Under the pieces are notes generated by a model. That model worked only from the letters and a program-made list of their open reading frames with translations. It was not told the origin of the DNA and did not search any database. A stretch of 64,000 bases of DNA, taken from assembly GCA_932294295.1 (NCBI GenBank), contig OW028575.1:14202058-14266057 (forward strand), written 5' to 3'. Both the position numbers and the translations under genes were made by a program. Source of the DNA: Alitta virens (lineage: Eukaryota; Annelida; Polychaeta; Phyllodocida; Nereididae). Positions 11,580-21,362 of this stretch are shown here, in pieces (position 1 is the stretch's first letter; each line of letters begins with the position of its first letter).

Positions 11580-12266
11580 TTGTTGACATCATGGCTGCAG
11601 CAGGTTTCTCCCCCACCAAAGTTGAACGAAGATCAAGGCAGCTGCTCATCACGCACATGGCTGGACTACAAGGCAGAATTACTAAACTACTTCATTGCAG
11701 CAGGTATACCAGATGCGCAAGATTCCAGAAAAATTGCAATTCTAAAATATGGTATAGGCCCGAGACTGCGAGAAACATTAACCACATTTGTATTTGTTGC
11801 GCCAGCTGAAGCTGACAAATTTAAGGATGTCTTGGATGCCTTCGACAACCACTTTGAGCCAAAAAAGTTGGTGAAATTAAACATGAAGAAATTTGACTCT
11901 TGCTACCAGGAAGAAGGTGAAACAATAGGGGCATATGTATCAAGACTTCGTGCATTAGCAATTAAATGTGAATTTGGGGACACATCGGAAAACCAACTTT
12001 GTAAACAACTGTCATCAGGTGTTAGAAGTAAAGACTTGAGAGATAGACTTTGGGCAGAAGATTTGTCTCTAGATCAACTTATAAAGAAGGGTCACTTGCA
12101 AGAACAGAGGCAAGAATCATTGAACGTGATAGATGGAAACAAAAATAGTCAAGTCAACGCTGTCAGTCGAGGCCGTGGACGAGGCCGACGCCCTCAGAGA
12201 TTTCCAGGTCGTAACCATAGTAACAGTCGCTCACAGCAGAATTATGACAGGTCCCAGGAACTATGA
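11580..12266 (+). pseudogene. Gag-like region of the LTR element
   Basis: The main frame from about 11615 encodes a capsid-like helical region (WLDYKAELLNYFIAAG, FDNHFEPKK, GETIGAYVSRLRALA) of the UBN2/retrotransposon-gag type. It ends in a basic RGRGRGRR stretch. The natural ATG (11591, MAAAGFSPTK) lies in another frame, so there is a frame change near 11615. The zinc knuckle follows in yet another frame from about 12250. The first break cannot be a usual gag-pol recoding site because it sits at the start of gag. Confidence 0.8.
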
Positions 12267-12990
12267 TCGACCACATGGACAACAGCATACAGGCCGAACT
12301 GATGGAAATTGTTCACGATGTGGCACACAACATCAACCACGACAGTGCCCTGCGTACGGAAAAGTTTGTGCAGTTTGTTGGCTTCGGAACCACTTCGCCA
12401 GAATGTGTCGTAGACAGACGTCCCGTGTGTATGTGCAAAATGACAATGCATTCAATAACTATGATTGCAATAACCATGTTGATTATGTGAATGATGTTGT
12501 TCATGATGATTATGATGACAAATATGTTTGGATGAATGTTTGGATGAATGGTATCAATACCTCCAAGATGTGGTCAAAACAGTTTGAAATTCAGAATTGT
12601 GGTCAAATGATGTTCAGATTAGATACCGCAGCAGAATCTAGTACTGTGTCTAAGAAATCCTTTGATGCACTCAGTCAGAAATCACCAGTCAGACTTAGTA
12701 GAACCCGGTTGATAGGATTTGGCAATCAGCCCATTTATCCCGTAGGGGTAACAACGTTACCGTGTGTGCACAATGGTCAGATCTTTACAATAGACTGCGA
12801 AATTGTTGATGGCAATGTGCCAAATGTGTTAGGCCTGCAACATTGTACTTTGATGAACTTAGTCAAGTTAGTGAATGCTAGCGAGACACAGAAACAACAA
12901 GTTAATTGGCCAGACAATGTTACCAATTGTAGGTACAGTAGTGCAAGAATACTCGGATGTTTTTCAAGGGTTAGGCAAAGTGCCAGGTGA
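12250..12990 (+). pseudogene. Zinc knuckle and protease region of the LTR element
   Basis: Cys-x2-Cys-x4-His-type knuckles are visible: CSRCGTQHQPRQCPAYGK, then CAVCWLRNHFARMC. About 90 residues later a protease-like region has FRLDTAAESS where the family usually has D-T/S-G-A, so the glycine after the catalytic Asp-Thr is Ala here. The frame is lost at about 12915-12930. The adjoining frame (EYSDVFQGLGKVPGEVK) leads toward RT but meets a stop near 12997. Confidence 0.75.
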
Positions 12991-13019
12991 AGTTAAGTAA
13001 TCAGAATCAGCTATTCCTG

Positions 13020-14095
13020 TAGCACAACCAGCCAGACCAGTCCCAGCAGCTCTTAGAGAAGCTGTACTAGACAAACTAGAAGAGCTTGAGTCATTAGAAA
13101 TTATAGAGAAAATTCCAGTAGGGGAACCTACAGAATGGTGCAGCGCATTGCATGTGGTACCTAAAAAGGACCAATCAGTCAGAATTACTATAGACCCAAA
13201 AGATTTGAACAACGCGATCCACCGGGAAGAAGTGGCCAGAAAATGTGGCCCAGCTAAGTACTTCACAGTTCTTGATGCTAATTCTGGGTACTTTCAGCTT
13301 GTCTTAGACGCACAATCGCGTAATTACACTGCCTTTAACACGCCATTCGGTCGGTATAGGTATAAGCGCTTGCCCATGGGCATCAAATCAGCTCCAGAGC
13401 TTTTCCAAAGAATATTTGGGGACATATTCGGTAAGGTGGAGGGCCTTCACATTATCATGGATGACTTTCTCATTGCCAGTGACTCGTTAGAGAGGCACAA
13501 CCAGATATTGAGAGAAACTTTGAAAGTTGCACGTGCTAACTATGTAACATTTTCGCCTAGCAAAACACAACTCTGTGCCAAGTCAGTGGTATATAGTGGG
13601 CACAAATTTACAAACAATGGACTGGAATTGGATCCAGAGAGAGTTCGAGCAATTTTGGACATGCCAGAACCGCAATCAATCGCAAATGTCCACACTATTT
13701 TAGGCATAGTTACTTACATTTGTAAATACCTGCGAAACTTGTCATGCCTCACCGAACCACTTAGATCTCTAATCAAAGAGTCTAATAAGCCAAACTTCGA
13801 ATGGCATTTTGATGATGTGCACAGAGAAGCCCTCAATAAAATCAAAGCAGTCCTAACTTCCGCTCCAGTCCTCAGGTTCTACAGTTTAAAGGATCCGGTA
13901 GTCATCTCATGTGATGCTAGTCAAGCAGGTTTGGGTGCTGTCTTAATGCAAAACAATGCTCCTGTAGCGTATGCATCTAAAGCCCTCACAGATTCCGAAT
14001 TTGCCTATGCACAAATTGAAAAGGAGCTGTTGGCTATTGTTTTTGCAGTACACAAGTTTCATACCTACGTCTATGGCAGAAGACGTGACAATTGA
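13020..14095 (+). pseudogene. Reverse transcriptase and start of RNase H
   Basis: RT motifs are clear: SALHVVPKKD, FTVLDANSGYFQ, FGRYRYKRLPMGIKSAP, the catalytic box IIMDDFL, and SGHKFTNNGLELDPE. A tether and an RNase H start (SCDASQAGLGAVL, YASKALTDSE, IEKELLAIVFA) follow. Between NNAIH and ARKCGPAKYF the spacing is about eight residues short of the usual family arrangement. This looks like an in-frame deletion in the fingers. A one-base frame change near 14075 breaks RNase H. Confidence 0.85.
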
Positions 14096-15662
14096 GACAG
14101 ATCATTTGCCATTGATTAGAATTTTTGCGAAACCGTTGCATCAAATACCGATTCGGTTACAAAAAATGAGAATGCGCCTTCAGGGTTATGATTTCAAGTT
14201 GATTGCTAAGCGTGGCAAAGACATTCCGGTAGCAGATGCACTAAGCAGAAATTTCCTGAAAGAGCGAACTGCAGAAATTTGTTCAGTAGACGTCAGTAAA
14301 ATGTCTAACTTACATCACTTGTGTGACTCAAGATTAGTTCAAATTAGAGAAAACACTAGCAAAGATGAAACGTTACAGTCCCTTATCTCAGTTATCAAAA
14401 ATGGATGGCCTGATTCTAGAAATCTAGTAGCTGATTGTGTCAAACCATACTTCAATTTCCAGGATGAGTTGAGTGTACTTGATGGAATAGTGTTTAGAGG
14501 CCAGCGTGTCATAGTTCCCGAATGTATGAGGTCAGAAGCCTTGAGAAAATTGCACAATGCACATCAAGGTATTGTCAGAACAAAGCAACTGGCGAGAGAC
14601 TTATTGTATTGGCCAGGTCTTAGCAAGCAAATTGAGGACATGATTGCCAAATGTTCGAGTTGTCAGAGTCATCGCAATAATCAGCAGAAAGAACCGTTAA
14701 TGCCGAGAGACGTGCCTAACAGAGCATGGGCTCAGGTTGGAGTAGATCTCTTTGATTGCTTAGGATCTAAATGGTTGATCTGTGTTGACTACTTTTCAGA
14801 TTACTTTGAGATGGAAAAGTTGCAAAGCACTAATGGATCTGCAGTGATTAGACAACTTAAAAAATGGTTCAGTGCTCATGGCATTCCGTTGTGTGTTGTT
14901 AGTGATAATGGCCCGCCGTTTGGTGGATTTGAATTCAAGGAATTTGGTAGATCTTATGGGTTCGAAATCTCCTATATATCTCCAAAACATTCTCAGTCAA
15001 ATAGCATAGTTGAAAAGGCTGTAGGCATTGCAAAGAACATGCTGATTAAATGTTCAGAGACAAGGTCTGATCCATACGTAGCATTGTTAAACTTGAGAAA
15101 CACTCAGAGAGAAGAATGTGGGTCTCCAGCACAGCGATTGTTTGGGAGACGCACTAGAACAGTGTTACTGACAAGGTCCGATTTATTTGATTCGCCAGGA
15201 CAACATAAAGTCCAATGCAGATTAGCAAATGATAGGCTTGTCAGAGCAAAGTCTTACTATGATGGGCACAGTAGAGAGTTGCCTCCGTTGCAACCACAAC
15301 AAACAGTTAGGGTTAGAAACAATGATAGCAGATATGGGAAATCAGGTAGTTGGGAGCCAGCATTGCTGATTAGCCCTGCAGACAATCCAAGATCGTACCA
15401 TGTACAATTAGAGAGTGGCAAAGTTACCAGGAGAAATCGCAGATCTTTATTAGGCACCAGGGAAACTGATATTTACAGACAGCAGTACCCTGAAGATGAA
15501 ACACAACATAGACCGGTTCAAAAGAGAGTAGAGAAAAGTACAGAAAATAGAGCAGAGAATAGACCAGTGAATGAAGCAGAAATTGCTAGAGCAGAAACAA
15601 CAATCACAAGAATTGGTAGACCAGTTAGAGTACCAAACAGGTACAAGGATTATGACACGTAA
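14076..15662 (+). pseudogene. RNase H end and integrase
   Basis: The frame resumes with TIETDHLPL, which is the RNase H D-H block. GYDFKLIAKRGKDIPVADALSR follows as the usual RT-RNase H end. Integrase follows: an HHCC-type zinc domain (HNAHQGIVRTKQLARDLLYW, then CSSCQSH) and the DDE core (GVDLFDCLGSKWLICVDYFS with the first Asp, VVSDNGPPF with the second, and SQSNSIVEKAVGIAKNM with the Glu). A basic C-terminal tail ends at a stop at 15660. The integrase frame itself is open. Confidence 0.85.
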
Positions 15663-16003
15663 AGACATTATTATTAATTGTTCTGTTTAGAGTTAATGTA
15701 AAATGTTAAAGTAATAGAATTGTGAAGTTGATTAAGAACTTCCATGTCAGTATGTAAAATTTAATTTCTTAGATTCATTCTGTGAAGTTGATTAAGAACT
15801 TCCATAATTGTTAGAGCGATGTTCTATGTTCTCAGATTATTCTGTATGTCAAATTTGTATGACTTGAACTTTCAAGTCAGAAGCACATATTTCAAAACAT
15901 TTAATATTTGTGACATTTTAGAAATCTGACATTTAGTTATTATTTAATGTTTCAGATGAGTGTAAATGTTGACAACTATTAACATTTATTTTGGAAAAGA
16001 AGG
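15663..16003 (+). other. 3' non-coding region and polypurine tract of the LTR element
   Basis: There is no coding frame. A block TGAAGTTGATTAAGAACTTC occurs twice about 60 bp apart (15722 and 15782), a small internal tandem duplication. GGAAAAGAAGG at 15993-16003 is the polypurine tract. Confidence 0.7.
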
Positions 16004-16163
16004 TGTAATATACGCTAGGTGGCGTACTTGTCTAATTTGATTGTTCGCCCTCTGGTGTAGATAGAGGGAACCAATAAAGATGGAGTCTGGAACGAATCAT
16101 TATGTTATTGCATATCTTTAATCTGGAAGCATCCAAAAGAGTAACAAATACGAAGACATAACA
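16004..16163 (+). repeat. 3' LTR
   Basis: Identical in length and, as read, in sequence to the 5' LTR. It is followed at once by the ATCAG TSD and the resumed SINE. Confidence 0.95.
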
Positions 16164-16399
16164 ATCAGCACCTGAGTGGGCTATGTAGAGGCTCTCTAGG
16201 GTAAGATTGATTATCTATAGTTGGTAGTAGAAACCAGAAGCATGTAAAAAATCAATAATTGTCTGCGTTGGATAGCTGGAGCAGCTTGTGCAATGCGCAC
16301 TGTCCTGTTTTAGCCACTGGGGATAGAGGACTTCACCCCAAGTGTTTCCACCCTCGCCGCGTGGAGGCCCAGGACCTTCGAGGGCTCAAAATACCACAA

Positions 16400-17300
16400 A
16401 GCAAAGAAGGGTAGGTGAATGAATATATATATATATATATATCGTTTTATTGAAGAAAAAAAGTTCAGAAAGAAAAAAAAAGGAATTTGGGTAAAGAGCA
16501 CATAGATAGCAAGGGAAAGTTACACAGTGCCAGGAAGATGAGAAAGTGCTGCAACACAATGCGCAAGGTATTGGGTGGTTAAATTTAACAACATTTTAAC
16601 CTGTAAGGTCATCAACGTCTGACTATGGTATGGATTTAAAAGGATGGCTAGCTAGTGTACAGGAGAATACTAGATAAAGTAAGAAAACGTCAAGTCTGAG
16701 GCAGTTTTCTTCTTAGTTTGACAAGCTTAGAAGCATGTCATGTGGAGAAGTGTACAGCTTCCTGGGATATGGGAAACATATACAACAGCAACAATGTATT
16801 CAAAATTTAGATAGGTGAGATTACCGACGTGTTAACCTCCAAGGTGTCGTTCATGTTAAGACTGCTAAGAATATAGGATCGTTAGAAGATAACTGCATAA
16901 GGCGCAAGTCAGGTAATTACCTATAAGAGCATATATCAAGAATGTTTTTTTTTTTGGTCTATGTTGCTCCATCTTATGTAATTTTCCAAAAAGGTGTCCA
17001 GCCATAATCGTTTTGGCACCATCAATCGATACGTAAATAGCAAGAAAGGGAAAGTCAGTTGTTTGGTTATCTATCAGAAATCAAGTGATACATCTGCATC
17101 AAAACCTAATGTTGCAGTATTTTGAAAAGCATGTTTGGTAGATATAGTTGTGAAGTTCTCAGTCAACATTTTACATAAGAGCTCAGAAATTCCATTTCAA
17201 CTTGCACTTGTAATTGCAATTAATACACCATGATTTACAGTATGGATATGGTCTTTGTGTTGATTATGACAGACTCCTCCAAGTAGATACATTAGCTGAT
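16400..17300. other. No gene seen; AT microsatellite
   Basis: A (TA)n run lies at about 16423-16442 and a poly-T run near 16947. No frame with splice support was found. Confidence 0.4.
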
Positions 17301-17323
17301 GCTGTTGTCAGCAGAATGAGAGG

Positions 17324-17349
17324 GTGATTAGAGCTTTACGTCCTGTATT
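17324..17349 (-). mobile_element. 26-bp SINE (family 1) remnant with perfect TSD
   Basis: Only the last 26 bp of the SINE remain (plus strand GTGATTAGAGCTTTACGTCC and six more bases). They are bounded by a perfect 14-bp repeat, AGCAGAATGAGAGG, at 17310-17323 and 17350-17363. Confidence 0.8.
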
Positions 17350-17693
17350 AGCAGAATGAGAGGAGGGACTGGTGTTACATCCCACCACTGATGGTTCAGA
17401 GGTAATTAATCTACTTTGCCTTAGATATTGACTTTTGTAAGGACACTATTAATGAAAAAAACGCTGTTCATTGGGACTTTAACTGCTGTTTATCAATCAA
17501 GACAAGTTTCACAGTGCTCTTGAAGGACTTCACAACAGCTGGGGCAGCACTGGTGTATGAAGGATCCATCGAGCAACTTATTTGATATGAAGGAAAAAAA
17601 TTGGACCACCATGTTGGCAAGAATTAAATATAAATACATTCTTATTTCCATGCCAGCCACCCAGCCAGCCAGCCAATTTTTTTTTTTTTTTCA

Positions 17694-18299
17694 GATTCAC
17701 TGCTTTTCTGGGGTTGCATCAACTTTGACCTGGAAGATATCGTCAGTGCCTCCAGAACTATCAAGGGAGGGCCGAAGCGTTCGGACAGCTATTGAGGACA
17801 CAAACACCAACTTGGTAAAACTGACACAAGCCATTGGTCAACAATCCCAGGAGTATAGCCAATTAGCCTCTTCTATAGGCAACTTGAATAATACCCTGCA
17901 GGGCATGGAAGCTGCAAACAAAATTACAGTGGAAAAGGTGCAAGCCATCAACGAAACAGTCAATGACCAGTCAAAAACTATGCATCTATTAAGGCAACGG
18001 TAAATGGGCTACATGAGGACATTTTACAAGGCGGTAAAGTCAGCAAGGTTGTTGAAAGCATCCTCAGTTGACCCAAGGTGTCATCCTTCCCGGTCATCCT
18101 GTCATCATATGATCAGCAACAATTTCAGAAACTATCGGAAGATCTACAACAACCATCGCCGGAAATTGTGTCATTAGAGGAGAGAGCAGAAAAACGTAAG
18201 AAGAGACTCGATGACAAAGAGAACAGGGAAAACAAGGAAAAGAAATCGAAGAAAAGGAAAATTGTAAAGTCGGCAGAATTTGTGAATGACTTAGATTAA
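17694..18299 (+). pseudogene. Coiled-coil protein fragment, probably a pseudogene
   Basis: A pyrimidine-rich tract and CAG at 17691-17693 could be a splice acceptor. The open frame then reads LSREGRSVRTAIEDTNTNL and QQSQEYSQLASSIGNLNNTL, a Gln/Asn-rich heptad-like coiled coil. Near 17980 the sense continues in another frame (SIKATVNGLHEDILQGG) and meets a TGA near 18070. It then runs on into a highly charged tail (LEERAEKRKKRLDDKENREN, then EFVNDLD) to a stop at 18297. An A-run follows within 80 bp. One frameshift plus one stop argue for a pseudogene; two short introns are less likely. The protein family was not recognised. Confidence 0.5.
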
Positions 18300-18765
18300 T
18301 CGGTGTGTCTCTCCGTATGCCATCAAGATTTATGAACTATTTCATCAAGCTGTGGGCTTTGTTAAATCTGAAATGTAAAAAAAAAAAATTGTATTTTAAT
18401 TTATGTTTCATGTAAAAATGTTATTTCATTTAAATGTAGAGGAGAAAAAAGAAAGGGGTACTGTACCAGAGTCCAGGTTAATTTACACGTATATACTGTT
18501 ATTCAACTGAGAATCCAGGGTAATTTACACGTATATAAGTCCTTCCATGCATTGTGGGTTACCAGTTGGTTTCCTGAACTGAAAGAGAATTGTCAATCAT
18601 CAACTGTTTGTATATACTTGGTCACAATACTTTTATTGTAATGTTTATATTGTTAATGTTTTACATGGTTTGCATTTTACTGTACATAGTACGTATGAAT
18701 ATTTTTATCAAGGTATATAGTCTACTTAAACGGTCGATTTACCTTAACGCTATGATAATCTACAT

Positions 18766-18841
18766 GTTTGTGTTTGTTTGTGATTAGGGCTTTACGTCCT
18801 GTATTTTTGCACCAGTTGGGCTAATTAGGACAGGCAGGGAC
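18766..18841 (-). mobile_element. tRNA-derived SINE (family 1), truncated, with TSD
   Basis: Body only, with a CAAA-type tail (plus-strand GTTTGTGTTTGTTTGTG). A perfect 14-bp TSD, ATGATAATCTACAT, lies at 18752-18765 and 18842-18855. Confidence 0.85.
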
Positions 18842-19333
18842 ATGATAATCTACATAAAACATTGTCAATAATGACTTAGTAAAGTCAACGGTTAAACATA
18901 TAACGTTATTCAACTAATTGTTATTCAACTAATTGACATTCAACTAACTGACATTCAACTAATTGATAATATTGTGTTGATTAAAAGTGCAAAATTGCTG
19001 ATTCAACTTAACATTTCGTCAGTCTTTTATGATTAATAGTTTCACAAGGATTAATCTACATAACTCACCTGAATAAAGGTGATGACGGTGAATTTCAAAA
19101 AGAAAAACCAGACACTGTCTAGACCAATGACAATAAATTGTCTTTGGTCTAGACACATGACATGTGCTGTCTGCCATGTCCTGCATTTAATGAATCAACG
19201 ATGTTCCAGCATGACGCGAGCCTGAAAAGTGATCTTTACACTTTAAACTCACTGCTTATCAACTTTTAAGATGTTGTCAGTACCTAAGACCGTTTAAAAA
19301 TTCAACTTTAACAGAGATAAATCTCTCACCTGG

Positions 19334-19522
19334 GTGGGTGGGTGGGTGGGTGATTAGGGCTTTACGTCCTGTATTTCTGCACCAGTTGGGCTAATTAGGA
19401 CAGACCATGGCAATGAGACAAAGGATGAAACAGCCATCCAACTTAGGCTCGACCGGGAATCGAACCCGGGACCCAGCGGTTAGAAGCCCAGAGCGCTACC
19501 TCTGAGCTAGGCCCCCGCTCTC
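19334..19522 (-). mobile_element. tRNA-derived SINE (family 1), full length, with TSD
   Basis: This is a good reference copy of 189 bp. On the minus strand, head GGGCCTAGCTCAGAGGTAGC (A box) and GGTTCGATTCC (B box) are followed by the body and a (CCCA)n tail. A perfect 13-bp TSD, ATCTCTCACCTGG, lies at 19321-19333 and 19523-19535. The anticodon-loop region reads CTTCCAA, so a tRNA-Gly(TCC)-like origin is possible but not certain. Confidence 0.9.
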
Positions 19523-19920
19523 ATCTCTCACCTGGACTCATGGCGGCCATGTTTCAACAGACTCAAAGCGAGGCTATACCAGGTGGCGAAATGGTAGAGT
19601 GGCGCCACTGTAGCTAAGAGATGATCAAGACTGCAGTCAATAAGCTCCCCTTTTTGGCGGGAAATGCTTGTGTTCATACTTACACATAATTGAATGTGTT
19701 AATGTGTTGTATTTGATGTGGTAATTCCAGTACCAGTATTTATGTGTAGTCATGCAATAGCTATGCAATGAACTACTGTGTGTGAGTATTGTGTATTCTT
19801 ACTATGTAGAGTGAATATGATTCACAATGCAAATAGGTTTGTGTTATGCACAGTTATTATTAATTGATGAAGTTATGGATGGACATTCATGGGACATTGG
19901 AATGTCTAAGTAAGGGGGAA

Positions 19921-20855
19921 TGTAAGGTCTTGCATACGTAATTCGCGGGCAAGCAACTTTTTCCTACCAGCTAAAATCAACTAAAATGTACAAACAGCAT
20001 CTTACAATGTTACATTAATTACAGCATTGTATATTTACCCCCAAACACTTTGTTAGTTAAGCTTTTCAACAGCCACATTGTCAACAGGAAGTGATCGGCG
20101 CCAACAAGCCCCATGCGTCATTAATAAATATCGTTTTAACTTTAAAATTGATTAAATATCACATTGTGCATGTTTGGTAAATCTGTCATAACATTGCATT
20201 ATTAATGTTTCGCATGTTTATTGATTGATTCTTATGTATTTCTGTACAAAGTGAAAAGCCCCACATGACATTTATCAAATAACGTCGTAACCAATGTAAA
20301 CGATTGTACGACCAGGTGCGGGTTTAGTGACGGGTTTTTCAAACGTTCTAAAGCCGGTTTTAGGGCAGGTTTAAGGCCGGTAATCGCCGGTAAGGCTGGT
20401 TTTCGCCAAGGCTATATAAGGGTGATTTGTTGGTTGGTTCAGTCACTTTTGGTTTGGCGACCGAAGGGCCAGTATCACCATACTTCATGGTAATTATTCT
20501 ACATGATCTAATGATCAATCTACATTTATTTCTAATCAACAAACAATGAGACCCAAAAACCCATCTTGTGACTCAACCAGCCTAGCCAAATTTTAGACTC
20601 AGAATTTTAAGAACAATGACCAGTTGTACAATCGGGTGTGGGACCTTGAGTGTAATCAGTTGAACTTGAAACTTTATGAAAGAGAGAAATCAAATAAAAC
20701 TTTTAAACTTTAACAAACTATCTCAATTTATCCCTGACTCTTGAGGAACTTAATCTACAATGAACTGCTGAGAAAAATAACTTAATTTGTGGACCAAAAA
20801 TCTACACACAATTTCTATGTTACGTCCTTCATGCTACCAACACTAAGTCGTAACA
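19921..20855 (+). mobile_element. Candidate LTR of an older retroelement
   Basis: TGTAAGGTCTTGC at 19921 is preceded directly by a polypurine-like AAGTAAGGGGGAA, the position expected for a 3' LTR. Inside are a TATA box (GGCTATATAAGGG, about 20409) and an AATAAA (about 20693), in promoter then polyA order. The right end is tentatively CGTAACA at 20855. No reverse-transcriptase remnant, TSD or partner LTR was found, so the ends are uncertain. Confidence 0.4.
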
Positions 20856-21031
20856 ATATGCACAGATTGGCCTTTCCCAAAAGTGTTACATCCAGAAAAT
20901 GGCTTTGCCCAGTCTAATACAATGATGGTTTAACCGTTTATGGCTTATTAAGATTAGCAAGTCTCAGGTAGCTGTCGGGTAGCCAGCTTGGGTCACTTTT
21001 CAATTTCAGGTAGCTCCTGGGTAGCTGCCGA

Positions 21032-21060
21032 GTGGGTGGGTGGGTGATTAGGGCTTTACG
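21032..21060 (-). mobile_element. Very short SINE (family 1) end
   Basis: The plus strand shows the (GGGT)n tail and GATTAGGGCTTTACG, then stops. There is no tRNA head and no clear TSD. Confidence 0.6.
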
Positions 21061-21362
21061 GGTCAGCTAGAGTATGACTCCTGTACTTTTAATCATGTGT
21101 GATATTTACTTATCAGAGAGTGATTTTATTATTAAACAGAAAGTTGACTTTTGCTTGGACTTTATGTGAAACACATATCTTATTTCCTGAGACAGCTCTA
21201 AACTCTTAAAAACTGTTATGGTGATAATCCGTGGTAAATACCGGCTGCTCCCTACACCATCCAAACAGGCCATTGTTTGATGACGTCATAATTCATCACT
21301 GTACAGATATAGGTCAAGACTGTTTCATCAATGTACGTACACAGCATAATCCTGAAGAGAAA

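Larger units (their letters stand above)
11367..16163 (+). mobile_element. Gypsy-type LTR retrotransposon (4.8 kb), Mag/SURL-like
   Basis: Two 160-bp LTRs (11367-11526 and 16004-16163) read as identical. Both start TG and end CA, and both contain an AATAAA. A 5-bp TSD ATCAG flanks the element (11362-11366 and 16164-16168). A primer-binding-site-like TGGTGTCAGAAG directly follows the 5' LTR. A purine tract (GGAAAAGAAGG) directly precedes the 3' LTR. The order gag, zinc knuckle, protease, RT, RNase H, integrase is the Gypsy order, and no envelope frame was seen. The zinc-knuckle style suggests the Mag/SURL group. Frames change several times, so this copy is not autonomous as read. Confidence 0.95.
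11334..16385 (-). mobile_element. SINE with LINE tail, split by the LTR retrotransposon
   Basis: The tail part lies at 11334-11366 (plus strand GTTAGTTAGTGTTATTG, TTAAACGCCTCATCAG). The rest lies at 16164-16385 and ends in the GC-rich head. A 14-bp TSD, TCAAAATACCACAA, sits at 11320-11333 and 16386-16399, outside both pieces. The LTR element therefore landed within an already inserted SINE. Confidence 0.85.

Noticed and set aside
19440..19522. tRNA gene-like sequence (and copies at 7.5, 11.1, 22.5, 24.1, 44.5 kb)
   Set aside because: These are SINE heads: they continue into a common body, have TSDs and do not close an acceptor stem.
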